A stretch of 39,058 nt of DNA, taken from NCBI RefSeq assembly GCF_023074185.1, contig NZ_JADPKY010000042.1, positions 1 through 39,058 on the forward strand. Direction: 5' to 3'. The notes under the pieces were generated by a model that saw only the letters and a program-made list of their open reading frames with translations, was not told the DNA's origin and did no database searches. This document shows positions 8,597 to 16,141 of the stretch, piece by piece (the stretch's first letter is position 1; every line of letters begins with the position of its first letter). A program made the translations under genes and the position numbers. This DNA comes from Bradyrhizobium sp. 132 (GTDB lineage Bacteria > Pseudomonadota > Alphaproteobacteria > Rhizobiales > Xanthobacteraceae).

Positions 8597-9544
8597 TCAG
8601 GGATAAATGATAGCCGTCGACCACGCGGGATCAGCGTGCTTTTGCCAGTACAGATCCGTGAGCCGGCGGGTGATGGTTCCAACCTGTCCTTGAGAGATCG
8701 TGGTGTCATCGATGCGCGTCACCGGCATAATACCGCCGGCAGTGGAGGTGATGAACACCTCGTCAGCCTTCTTGATGTCGTCACGACTGATGTCGGCCGC
8801 AGTGGCGGCAAGCCCAATCTCTGCACAGAGATCAAAGACGGTCCGACGCGTGATACCCGGCAATACCCCAAAAGCCGGCGTTCTCAAGGATCCATCCTTT
8901 ACCACGAACACATTGAAGCCTGGTCCTTCCGCGACATTCCCGTTCGCATCTAGGATCAGCGCTGTCTCGCCACCCTTGTCGTAGGCGTCGAAAAGGCCCT
9001 TCACGAGGTCGAGCCAATGATAGTTCTTGATGGTAGGATCGACTGAGTTTGGCGGGATACGGACGGTATCGCTGATCGCGACGTGCAAGCCTCTTTCCAA
9101 TTGTTGCTTGTTGGCAACCGAGCCATAAGGCACAGCAAACGCGATGAAGCGGTTCTCTGCTTGGCGAGGATCGCGGCTGAAGGTCGGCGACGACCCTCGC
9201 GTGCAGATCATCTCAACGTAAGCCGATTTATGGCCCGACAAGGCGACACACTGCTCGAGGATAGACGCGATTTTCTCGCGGTCGTAAGGCAGCTTCATTC
9301 GAAGGCGTTCAACGCCTGCCAAAAACCGATCAAGGTGCAAATCCAACCGGAAAAACCGGCCATCCCAGACGTGCACTGTGTCGTAGGTGGCGTCGGAGTG
9401 CAGGAAGCCCCAATCGAGCACGGAGATCTTGGCTTCGGACATCGGCAGGTATTGCCCGTCCATGAAGGCAACCCCGTGCGGATAGCGCCGTCGGTCGATG
9501 TGATGCTGCTCGATTGTTGGAAGCACAGGTGAGAGGTCTGTCAT
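8597..9544 (-). CDS. Class-IV PLP aminotransferase, (R)-amine/D-amino acid transaminase type
   Basis: 315-residue fold-type IV aminotransferase. Lys173 (VDPTIKNYHW) is the expected PLP lysine and Glu206 (VAEGPGFNVF) the conserved PLP-binding glutamate. The pattern GFLHSDATYDTVHVWDG near residues 47-62, FRLDLHLDRFLAG near 65-77 and TSTAGGIMP near the C-terminus closely resembles (R)-selective amine:pyruvate transaminases such as the Arthrobacter enzyme, more than classical IlvE or Dat. Such enzymes act on D-amino acids and (R)-amines. ATG at 9544 fits the family start; the longer frame up to 9817 encodes no family sequence. No strong ribosome site is seen. Upstream partner of kbl in a two-gene operon. 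The true amine donor is unknown. Confidence 0.82.
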   Translation of the reverse strand: MTDLSPVLPTIEQHHIDRRRYPHGVAFMDGQYLPMSEAKISVLDWGFLHSDATYDTVHVWDGRFFRLDLHLDRFLAGVERLRMKLPYDREKIASILEQCVALSGHKSAYVEMICTRGSSPTFSRDPRQAENRFIAFAVPYGSVANKQQLERGLHVAISDTVRIPPNSVDPTIKNYHWLDLVKGLFDAYDKGGETALILDANGNVAEGPGFNVFVVKDGSLRTPAFGVLPGITRRTVFDLCAEIGLAATAADISRDDIKKADEVFITSTAGGIMPVTRIDDTTISQGQVGTITRRLTDLYWQKHADPAWSTAIIYP

Positions 9545-10400
9545 CGGAGAGTCATTTGCAATATGAGGGGTTGAGGCAAGCGAGGAATTGCTGCATCGCC
9601 AAAAGACGGATTTGGGACATGGTGCTCCATCAATGAGGATCGGCACAGCCGGCCACTGAACCGTAGTCACCTGAGATGTTAACGGTCCCGCGAGCCGCAT
9701 TCCCCCGATGTCGTGCCTCGTATGGACGAAATTCTGCATCTCGGCTGAATAGGTGAAGTTTTCACACAACAGAATGCCAGATAGAGGGACGAGCTCCCCT
9801 GCCGACGCGATGATCATCTGGCTAACGCATGATCAAGATCATAGGAATTCGTAGCTCCAGGGCTTGCCTGATTCTTTGGTCAGTGCACATCGATATTGAA
9901 CGCATTAGGGGCAGCGGTAGGCCCGTCGCGAGCCGGAGGCCGCGCACACGCGGGCCGACCAACTCGATATGTGGCCCCGAGGCCGCGTTATGATCCAAAC
10001 TACCGGGATCGCGTTCGCGACCCCAATGGCCGTTTTGGGGCCCAATCCTAAGCGCCGGTTTTGCGGGGGCTCACCTCATCTCCGAATGCGACGAGATAGA
10101 TGCTTCGACTTGTGGCGACGGGGCGCAGGAATGCTGCTTGCAAGCGGCCATATTAGTCAATTCCACATCCGCAGGCCCGGTATTATTTATTGGAGATCAA
10201 ACGTAGCGCCGATGTGCCGGCGAGGTGAGAATGGCTTTCGGTGTTCATTACCTGTGTGACTATAGGCGCAGCCTTTGGGCGTCGCCTAGACCGCATGTGC
10301 CGACGATCCGACGAGGTTTCGCACGTGGCGACCGACGATGAACTGGTTAACGGTGCAGTGGGAGCTCTCGCCAGGATCGCGGTGAGAGTGGGGAGTCCTG
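9545..10400. other. Divergent intergenic region between aminotransferase and carnitine dehydrogenase
   Basis: About 850 bases between divergent operons, which should contain both promoters. An open frame continues upstream of the aminotransferase to 9817, but its sequence has no homology that I recognise. No riboswitch-like motif or strong operator palindrome was found. Confidence 0.4.
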
Positions 10401-11459
10401 ATGAGCTTTGCGACAAGCATCATGCCTGGGAGTACAATATCGATGTCAGATAATTCAACGTTCCTGCCGGAGAAACTGCCGCGGCGGGTCGGGCTATTAG
10501 GGGGCGGGACGATCGGCGGCGGCTGGGCCGCACGATTTATCCTGAATGGAGTCGATGTGCGGCTGTATGATCCGGCACCTGGTGCGGTCGATCGCGTGCA
10601 GGCGATTCTGGCCAACGCGCGGCGGCTGTATCGGCAGCTGACGCAGGTCCCGCTCCCCGCTGAAGGGGCGCTGACGGTGGTGGAGTCAATTGCGGAAGCG
10701 GTGGCTGACGTAGATCTCGTGCAAGAGTCCGCGCCGGAGCGTCTGGAATTGAAGCAGCAACTGCTCGCAGCGGCTAGCCGAGCAACTGCCCCTGATACCC
10801 TGGTCTGCTCCTCGACCTCGGGACTTCGACCATCTTTGCTGCAGGCGGATATGGACCACCCCGAGCGCCTGCTCGTCGCGCACCCGTTCGACCCGGTTTA
10901 CCTGCTGCCGTTGGTTGAACTGTGCGCCGGACAGCGTGCGGTGCCCAAGGCGTTGGCGCGGGCGGCGGACATCTATCGTGCCGTGGGTATGCACCCGCTC
11001 GTGGTACGCAAAGAGGTGGACGGGTTCATCGCAAACCGGCTGCAGCAGGCCATGTGGCGAGAGGCGTTGTGGCTGGTGCACGACGACGTCGCCAGCTTAC
11101 AGGAAATCGATGACGCGGTTCGTTATTCCTTTGGGTTGCGCCGGGCGGTCGTCGGCGCCTTCCGGATGGGCGGCGGCGGTGCGGCTGGTATGCGTCGATT
11201 TATGGAGCAATGGGGGTCCCAGCTAAAGTGGCCACTGACGAAGTTCACCAACGTGCCCGAACTCACCGACGCTTTCCTGGACAGGCTCGCCGAGCAATCA
11301 GACGCGCAAGTGAAATCAGATAATCTCACGACGTCAGAGCTCGAAAGGAAGCGCGACGACTGCCTAGTGGCCGTTTTGGCGGGGCTGCGCTTGCAGCGTT
11401 ACGGCGCCGGTGAAACGGTCGCGCTGTGGGAACGGGCTCTTCTCGACCGTGGCCCCTAA
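10401..11459 (+). CDS. cdhA: L-carnitine 3-dehydrogenase-like (3-hydroxyacyl-CoA dehydrogenase family)
   Basis: 352-residue NAD-dependent dehydrogenase. The Rossmann motif GLLGGGTIGGGW is at about residues 31-42. Strings such as ADVDLVQESAPERLELK, LQADMDHPERLLVAHPFDP, VYLLPLVEL, WREALWLVHDD, AVRYSFGLR and SQLKWPLTKF follow the bacterial CdhA/LcdH L-carnitine dehydrogenase closely from end to end, including the catalytic VAHP histidine. The reaction would be L-carnitine + NAD+ to 3-dehydrocarnitine. ATG 10401 has GGGGAG five bases upstream; a second ATG at 10443 with GGGAG about 10 bases upstream gives a family-length 338-residue protein and is equally possible. It opens a plus-strand row of CoA-ester enzymes ending with a CaiD homologue, which supports the carnitine assignment. 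No regulator is adjacent. Confidence 0.85.
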   Translation: MSFATSIMPGSTISMSDNSTFLPEKLPRRVGLLGGGTIGGGWAARFILNGVDVRLYDPAPGAVDRVQAILANARRLYRQLTQVPLPAEGALTVVESIAEAVADVDLVQESAPERLELKQQLLAAASRATAPDTLVCSSTSGLRPSLLQADMDHPERLLVAHPFDPVYLLPLVELCAGQRAVPKALARAADIYRAVGMHPLVVRKEVDGFIANRLQQAMWREALWLVHDDVASLQEIDDAVRYSFGLRRAVVGAFRMGGGGAAGMRRFMEQWGSQLKWPLTKFTNVPELTDAFLDRLAEQSDAQVKSDNLTTSELERKRDDCLVAVLAGLRLQRYGAGETVALWERALLDRGP

Positions 11460-11515
11460 CTCACTAACAACAACCGCAACTATCCGAAGCTGAATTAGTG
11501 ACGGGAAACTCAAAA

Positions 11516-12712
11516 ATGGATCTCGCATTCACAGAAGAAGAGCGACGCTTTCGCGAAGAAATGCGGCTGTTCTTGCGTGATAACATGTTGCCGGAGATAC
11601 CGCGCAAATTGGCCGAAGGCAGACAACTCTCAAAAGACGAGAAGGCTGCGGGAGCGCGTATTCTCAATAAGAAGGGCGTCCCAACATGGCCCAAGGAATA
11701 TGGAGGGGCGGGGTGGACCCCCCTGCAACAGTACATTTTCGCGGAAGAGGTGCGAGCGCTTCCCGCACGTTTTAAGTTCGGATACGGCGAGCCTTTGGTC
11801 GGCCCGGTCATCTATACCTTTGGCAATGAGGCACAGAAGCAATACTATCTGCCGCGTATCGCCAACGCTGAGGATTGGTGGTGCCAGGGTTTCTCCGAGC
11901 CAGGCGCAGGCTCCGATCTTGCTTCGCTCAGAACGCGAGCAGCCCGCAATGGCGACCACTATGTCGTCAACGGCCAGAAGATCTGGACCACGTGGGCGCA
12001 ATACGCCGATTGGATCTTTTGCTTGGTCAGGACGAATCCCGATGTCAAGAAACAGCAGGGTATCTCTTTCCTCCTGATCGACATGAAGACGCCTGGCGTC
12101 AGTGTACGTCCGATACAGCTAATCGACGGCAGCCATGAAGTTAACGAGGTCTTTTTTGAGAACGTCCGTGTTCCGGTCGAGAATCTCGTCGGCGAAGAGA
12201 ACAAGGGCTGGGACTATGCCAAATTTCTTCTCGGCAATGAACGCTTCGCCGACGCCGGCGTGGCCATTTCCGAGGAGCGCATTCGGCGCGCCAGGAGACT
12301 TGCCGCACAGCGCTGGGTCGGCGATGAGCGACTAATCGACCAGGCGATGTTCCGGGAGAAGGTCGCAGCAGTCGAAGTCCAGCTGAAGGCGTTCGAACTG
12401 ACGCAGCTTCGCGTGGTTGCTAATGCATCGAAGCAGCAGAAGGTTACGCAGGACCCTGCAAGTTCTATCCTTAAGCTCAGAGGCTCGGAAATCGAGCAGG
12501 CGACGGCAGAACTGCTAATGGATGTGGCCGGACCCCATGCGCTTCCCTATCTGACGGAAGAGGAGCTCGAGAGTGGCAACGAGCCTCCGATTGGTGCCGA
12601 CTGGGCCGCACGCATCGCGCCCGCCTATTTCGGTAGCCGAGCGGCATCGATCTATTCGGGCTCCAGCGAGATTCAGAAGAACATCATTGCCAAGGCCGTC
12701 CTCGGCCTCTGA
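11516..12712 (+). CDS. Acyl-CoA dehydrogenase, PimC-like large subunit
   Basis: 398-residue FAD acyl-CoA dehydrogenase. It has the N-terminal helical domain (LAFTEEERRFREEMR), the flavin-binding beta domain with WWCQGFSEPGAGSDLASL and GQKIWTTWAQYADWIF, and the C-terminal helical domain ending SIYSGSSEIQKNIIAKAVLGL. The layout matches the pimeloyl-CoA dehydrogenase large subunit (PimC) type, which pairs with a small subunit; a PimD-like partner lies at 14715. In this context the likely substrate is gamma-butyrobetainyl-CoA, giving crotonobetainyl-CoA, but that rests on neighbours only. ATG 11516 chosen over GTG 11498 because MDLAFTEEE is the family start. 56 bases after cdhA. Confidence 0.88.
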   Translation: MDLAFTEEERRFREEMRLFLRDNMLPEIPRKLAEGRQLSKDEKAAGARILNKKGVPTWPKEYGGAGWTPLQQYIFAEEVRALPARFKFGYGEPLVGPVIYTFGNEAQKQYYLPRIANAEDWWCQGFSEPGAGSDLASLRTRAARNGDHYVVNGQKIWTTWAQYADWIFCLVRTNPDVKKQQGISFLLIDMKTPGVSVRPIQLIDGSHEVNEVFFENVRVPVENLVGEENKGWDYAKFLLGNERFADAGVAISEERIRRARRLAAQRWVGDERLIDQAMFREKVAAVEVQLKAFELTQLRVVANASKQQKVTQDPASSILKLRGSEIEQATAELLMDVAGPHALPYLTEEELESGNEPPIGADWAARIAPAYFGSRAASIYSGSSEIQKNIIAKAVLGL

Positions 12713-13649
12713 TGCTTCAAGGGCCGCTGACACAGCGCCTTCCGCAAAGAATTTTGTCAACTGCGGTCTTGAGCGCCGTGATCGGCTTGCCGCCCGAAAA
12801 CCTGGGTTGTCAATTCATGCCGTCGTACAGCGTCGCCCGGCCCTGATTGCTAAGGCGCTGCTGGCGCATCTGGCCGAGCTGGATGGTCCTACATAAGCGT
12901 CCGCTCACCATGGAGTTCGTCGACCAGCATTGCGCGATGAAGTCCGCAAGGTGCGCCGCACTCAGCTGCGTGGCGAGTGTATTTCCGGGGGCGCCGACCG
13001 CTTCTGGATGACGTGTGACCGGAATTGAGCATCAAATGCAAGCCGTACAACATAGAGATCTGAGAGCGTCCGCTCCGGGACATCTCACGCGTCTCGAGCC
13101 GACGCCGAGTCCGCCACTTCCTACGCCACGCCGGTCGCCGGTTCGGTGCGCAACATCGTTGGTGAGTACGCTGAGAAAGCATGGCGAGAAGGGCGCGGTT
13201 CTGGTCATGGGAGAAATCGGCTCTCTGAAATAGTACAAAATTCTTACGGCGTTGCCCGCCAGTACAGCACCTTGACCGGCAAAGATCGTTGAGATCGGAG
13301 TGTTCGCGCCCTATGTGTCGCGGTTTGGACATGCTCTCATCACCCGCCGCTTTACCTGCCAAGGCAGTGACGGATGAATCCAAGCAGCCTAAGGGTAGCG
13401 CATTTTCTGAACGTCTGGGCGTTGCGGCGAGGCCGAAGGTGGCGCGTTAGCGGCGGCTCGTCGGTGGACACACGCACGCCGACAAATGGCTCGGCGTTCA
13501 AACGTTAGCAAGCGCTCTCATTTTGCTGTATTTCCTCAACTCTCAAGGCATTTTTGCCGTTCTTGTGCGCGTCCCTGTCTTACCATGAGAGTACGCGCGC
13601 AACGTAGCCCTGCGTCATGTGCGACTGAATTGGCTGACAGAAAACTCCA
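12713..13649. other. Gene-poor spacer between two PimC-like copies
   Basis: About 940 bases. Short open frames occur on both strands (for example + 13015-13233 and - 12889-13383), but none has a convincing start plus a known motif. It may hold degraded gene or IS remains; I could not identify any. Confidence 0.35.
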
Positions 13650-14622
13650 ATGGAACTTTCGTTTAACCACGAAGAACAGGCATTCCGTCAAGCGGTGCGT
13701 CAGTTCTTACACGATCACGTGCCGCCGGAGATGCGTCGCAAGCTGATCGAGAACCGAGATCTATCAGGAACGAGAGATGGTCGCCTGGGTGCGCACCCTA
13801 AATAAGAAAGGTTGGAGCGTTCCGGACTGGCCGGAGGAATATGGTGGAACAGGATGGACTCCCGTGCAGCATTACATCTTCAACGAAGAAGGCCAGATGT
13901 ATCCAGTGCAGGGTTTGCCCGACTTCGGTACATCCTTGGTGGGCCCGGTGATCTACACTTTCGGTAATGAGGTGCAAAAGAAATATTATCTGCCGCGTAT
14001 CGCCAACGCGGACGATTGGTGGTGCCAAGGCTTTTCCGGGCCCGACGCGGGCTCTGATCTTGCCTCACTCAAAACGCGCGCTGTACGGCACGACGACCAC
14101 TACATCGTGAACGGCCAGAAGACCTGGACGACGCTGGCGCAATACGCCGATTGGATCTTCTGCCTGGTCAGGACGAATCCCGATGTCAAGAAACAGCAGG
14201 GTATCTCCTTCCTCTTGATCGACAAGGAGACCCCCGGCGTGAGTGTGCGTCCGATACAGTTGATCGACGACGGTCCCAAAGTCAACGAAGTCTTTTTTGA
14301 CAATGTCCGTGTTCCGGTTCGTGTAGTCGCGAGGGAATCGAAGCGACAGAAGGGCACTCAAGATCCAGCGAGTGCCATCCTCAAAATCAAGGGCTCGGAA
14401 ATCCAGCAGGCCACTGCGGAGCTTCTGCTCGACATGGTCGGCCCTTACGCGTTGCCCGCATTATCGAAAAGCGATCTCGAGAGTCATAACGAGGCGCCGA
14501 TCGGACCCGATTGGGTCGCGACAATCGCGCCCGCCTATTTCAACGTTCGTAAGGTCTCAATTTATGGGGGCTCCAACGAAATTCAGAAGAACATAATCGC
14601 CAAGGCGATCCTCGGTCTCTAA
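13650..14622 (+). pseudogene. Second PimC-like acyl-CoA dehydrogenase, decayed
   Basis: A diverged tandem copy of the large subunit at 11516. The N-terminus starts at ATG 13650 (MELSFNHEEQAFRQAVRQF), then a frameshift near 13750-13765 moves the reading into the frame that continues as YQEREMVAWVRTLNKKG to the end. A second lesion is an in-frame loss of about 77 residues: after NVRVPV (about 14320) the sequence jumps to VVARESKRQ. This deletes the segment that in the first copy reads ENLVGEENKGWDY through ELTQLR, a large part of the C-terminal helical domain carrying flavin and substrate contacts. The remaining C-terminus (SIYGGSNEIQKNIIAKAILGL) is well kept. It is unlikely to be active. The frame from 13777 alone could give a 281-residue product. 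Confidence 0.85.
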
Positions 14623-14714
14623 CGTTTCGCTGGTCGATTCCATGAGGTGCGGCGGGGCTCGTCGATAACTTTTTGAGGACCACTGGCACGGCCCCAGTTC
14701 AGGAGAATATCACG

Positions 14715-15872
14715 TTGGACTTTGATCTCTCCGAGGAGCAGCGGCTCCTCAAGGATAGCGTCGAGCGGCTGGTGCTCGACAGATACGGCTTTGACGACCG
14801 CCGCATGTATCAGACCGAGGAGCGGGGGTATAGCGAGGCGATGTGGTTACGCTATGCCGAGTTGGGGCTTCTTGGGCTGTCCTTCGGTCAAGAATATGGC
14901 GGCTTTGGCGGCAGTGCTGTCGAGACCATGATCGTTATGGAGGCGTTTGGCGGGGCGCTGATCCTCGAGCCTTATTTCGCGACGACGGTACTTGCGGGCG
15001 GGATCCTCCGCCACGGGACGAGCGAGGCGCAGAAGGCGGAGATAATCCCTGCGATTGTGGAAGGCCGTGTAAAAGTTGCCTTCGCCTATGCCGAACCGCA
15101 GTCGCGCTACGACCTTTTCGATATTGAGACGCAGGCAACAGAGCACGGCCATGGATGGATGCTCAACGGCGCCAAGAGTCTCGTCCTCCACGGCGACTCG
15201 GTCGATAAAATTATCGTGTCGGCGCGAACGGCCGGAGACACACGGGACAGGGATGGGATCGGCCTGTTCGTCGTCAACGCCGATGCGCCGGGCCTTACAC
15301 GCCGCGGTTATCCGACACAGGACGGTCTGCGCGCGGCCGACATCACCCTCGAGAACGTGCACGTTGAGCCGGCCAATGTCATTGGCGACCCAGCTAGGGC
15401 GTTCCCAGTGATTTCGCGAGTAGCGGACGAGGCCGTAGCGGCGCTCTGCGCAGAAGCCGTCGGCTCCTTTGCCAAAATGCAGGCCATCACTCTCGATTAT
15501 CTCAAGACGCGCGAGCAGTTCGGTAGAAAAATTGGTACCTTCCAGGTGCTGCAGCATCGAGCCGTCGACATGTTTGTCGAATTAGAGCAGTCCCGCTCGA
15601 TGGCCATGTATGCGGCAATGATGGCAGGCGAAGCGGACACCATCGAGCGCGAGCGCGCTATCTCGGCGACAAAGATCCAGATCGGCCGATCGGCGAAGGC
15701 CATCGGGCATCAGTCGATCCAGCTCCACGGTGGCATCGGAATGACGATGGAGTACAGCATCGGTCACTATTTCAAGCACGTGACGATGTTAGACACGCTG
15801 TTCGGCGACGCTGATCATCACCTGCGGCGGCTCGCACGGCTCGGGGGACTCCGTACTGAGCAAGCGAACTAA
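14715..15872 (+). CDS. Acyl-CoA dehydrogenase, PimD-like small subunit
   Basis: 385-residue acyl-CoA dehydrogenase of the PimD type: DFDLSEEQRLLKDSVERLV at the N-terminus, YAELGLLGLSFGQEYGGFGG near residue 60, RSRYDLFD-like segment QSRYDLFDIETQA near 135, the SKSLVLHGDS-like AKSLVLHGDSVDK near 155, RRGYPTQDGLRAADITLENV near 195, and QLHGGIGMTMEYSIGHYFK near the C-terminus. In PimC/PimD-type enzymes the two subunits form one complex, so this likely partners the large subunit at 11516. The start is TTG 14715 with AGGAG at 14701-14705 (9-base spacing). A longer TTG-initiated frame from 14673 lacks a ribosome site and family sequence. Confidence 0.86.
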   Translation: MDFDLSEEQRLLKDSVERLVLDRYGFDDRRMYQTEERGYSEAMWLRYAELGLLGLSFGQEYGGFGGSAVETMIVMEAFGGALILEPYFATTVLAGGILRHGTSEAQKAEIIPAIVEGRVKVAFAYAEPQSRYDLFDIETQATEHGHGWMLNGAKSLVLHGDSVDKIIVSARTAGDTRDRDGIGLFVVNADAPGLTRRGYPTQDGLRAADITLENVHVEPANVIGDPARAFPVISRVADEAVAALCAEAVGSFAKMQAITLDYLKTREQFGRKIGTFQVLQHRAVDMFVELEQSRSMAMYAAMMAGEADTIERERAISATKIQIGRSAKAIGHQSIQLHGGIGMTMEYSIGHYFKHVTMLDTLFGDADHHLRRLARLGGLRTEQAN

Positions 15873-15888
15873 AGAGCCTAACGTACGA

Positions 15889-16098
15889 GTGGGCTGGTCA
15901 AGAGTGGTGCAGTCGAATGTGATTCCGATGATCAACCTGACCGCAGCGATGTGCGGTGATATCGTGCCAGATAGGCCACTCCCTTGGATCCAGGTCCATA
16001 GCGCCATGGGACTAATGGACAACCTGCCGCAGGAGCGCGTTTGGCGCGATGTCCACCTCGAGCAGATTCGGGAAAGCGCCTCGGAACTTCCCGTGTGA
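15889..16098 (+). pseudogene. C-terminal relic of another acyl-CoA dehydrogenase
   Basis: The 69-residue frame reads PWIQVHSAMGLMDNLPQERVWRD and then LEQIRESASELPV. This lines up with the C-terminal signature of acyl-CoA dehydrogenases (IQ.HGAMG...DLP.ER..RD....I.EG.SE). The flavin and substrate domains are missing, the final EG.SE element is degraded and nothing upstream continues it. So it is a gene fragment, not a small protein, and suggests the locus once carried yet another acyl-CoA dehydrogenase, of a different type from the PimC/PimD pair. Confidence 0.6.
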
Positions 16099-16141
16099 CA
16101 CATTATTCGGGGCGGTGCTGCGCCCGCTTGGAGCCTGATCA

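Noticed and set aside
9545..9817. 91-residue N-terminal extension of the aminotransferase
   Set aside because: The extension has no family similarity; the enzyme's normal start falls at 9544.
14683..14700. Sigma-54 promoter (TGGCAC near 14684)
   Set aside because: No GC at the -12 position with correct spacing; the segment is the leader of the PimD-like gene.
14847..15557. 236-residue open frame antisense to the PimD-like gene
   Set aside because: Antisense shadow; no recognisable domain, while the sense strand is a full acyl-CoA dehydrogenase.
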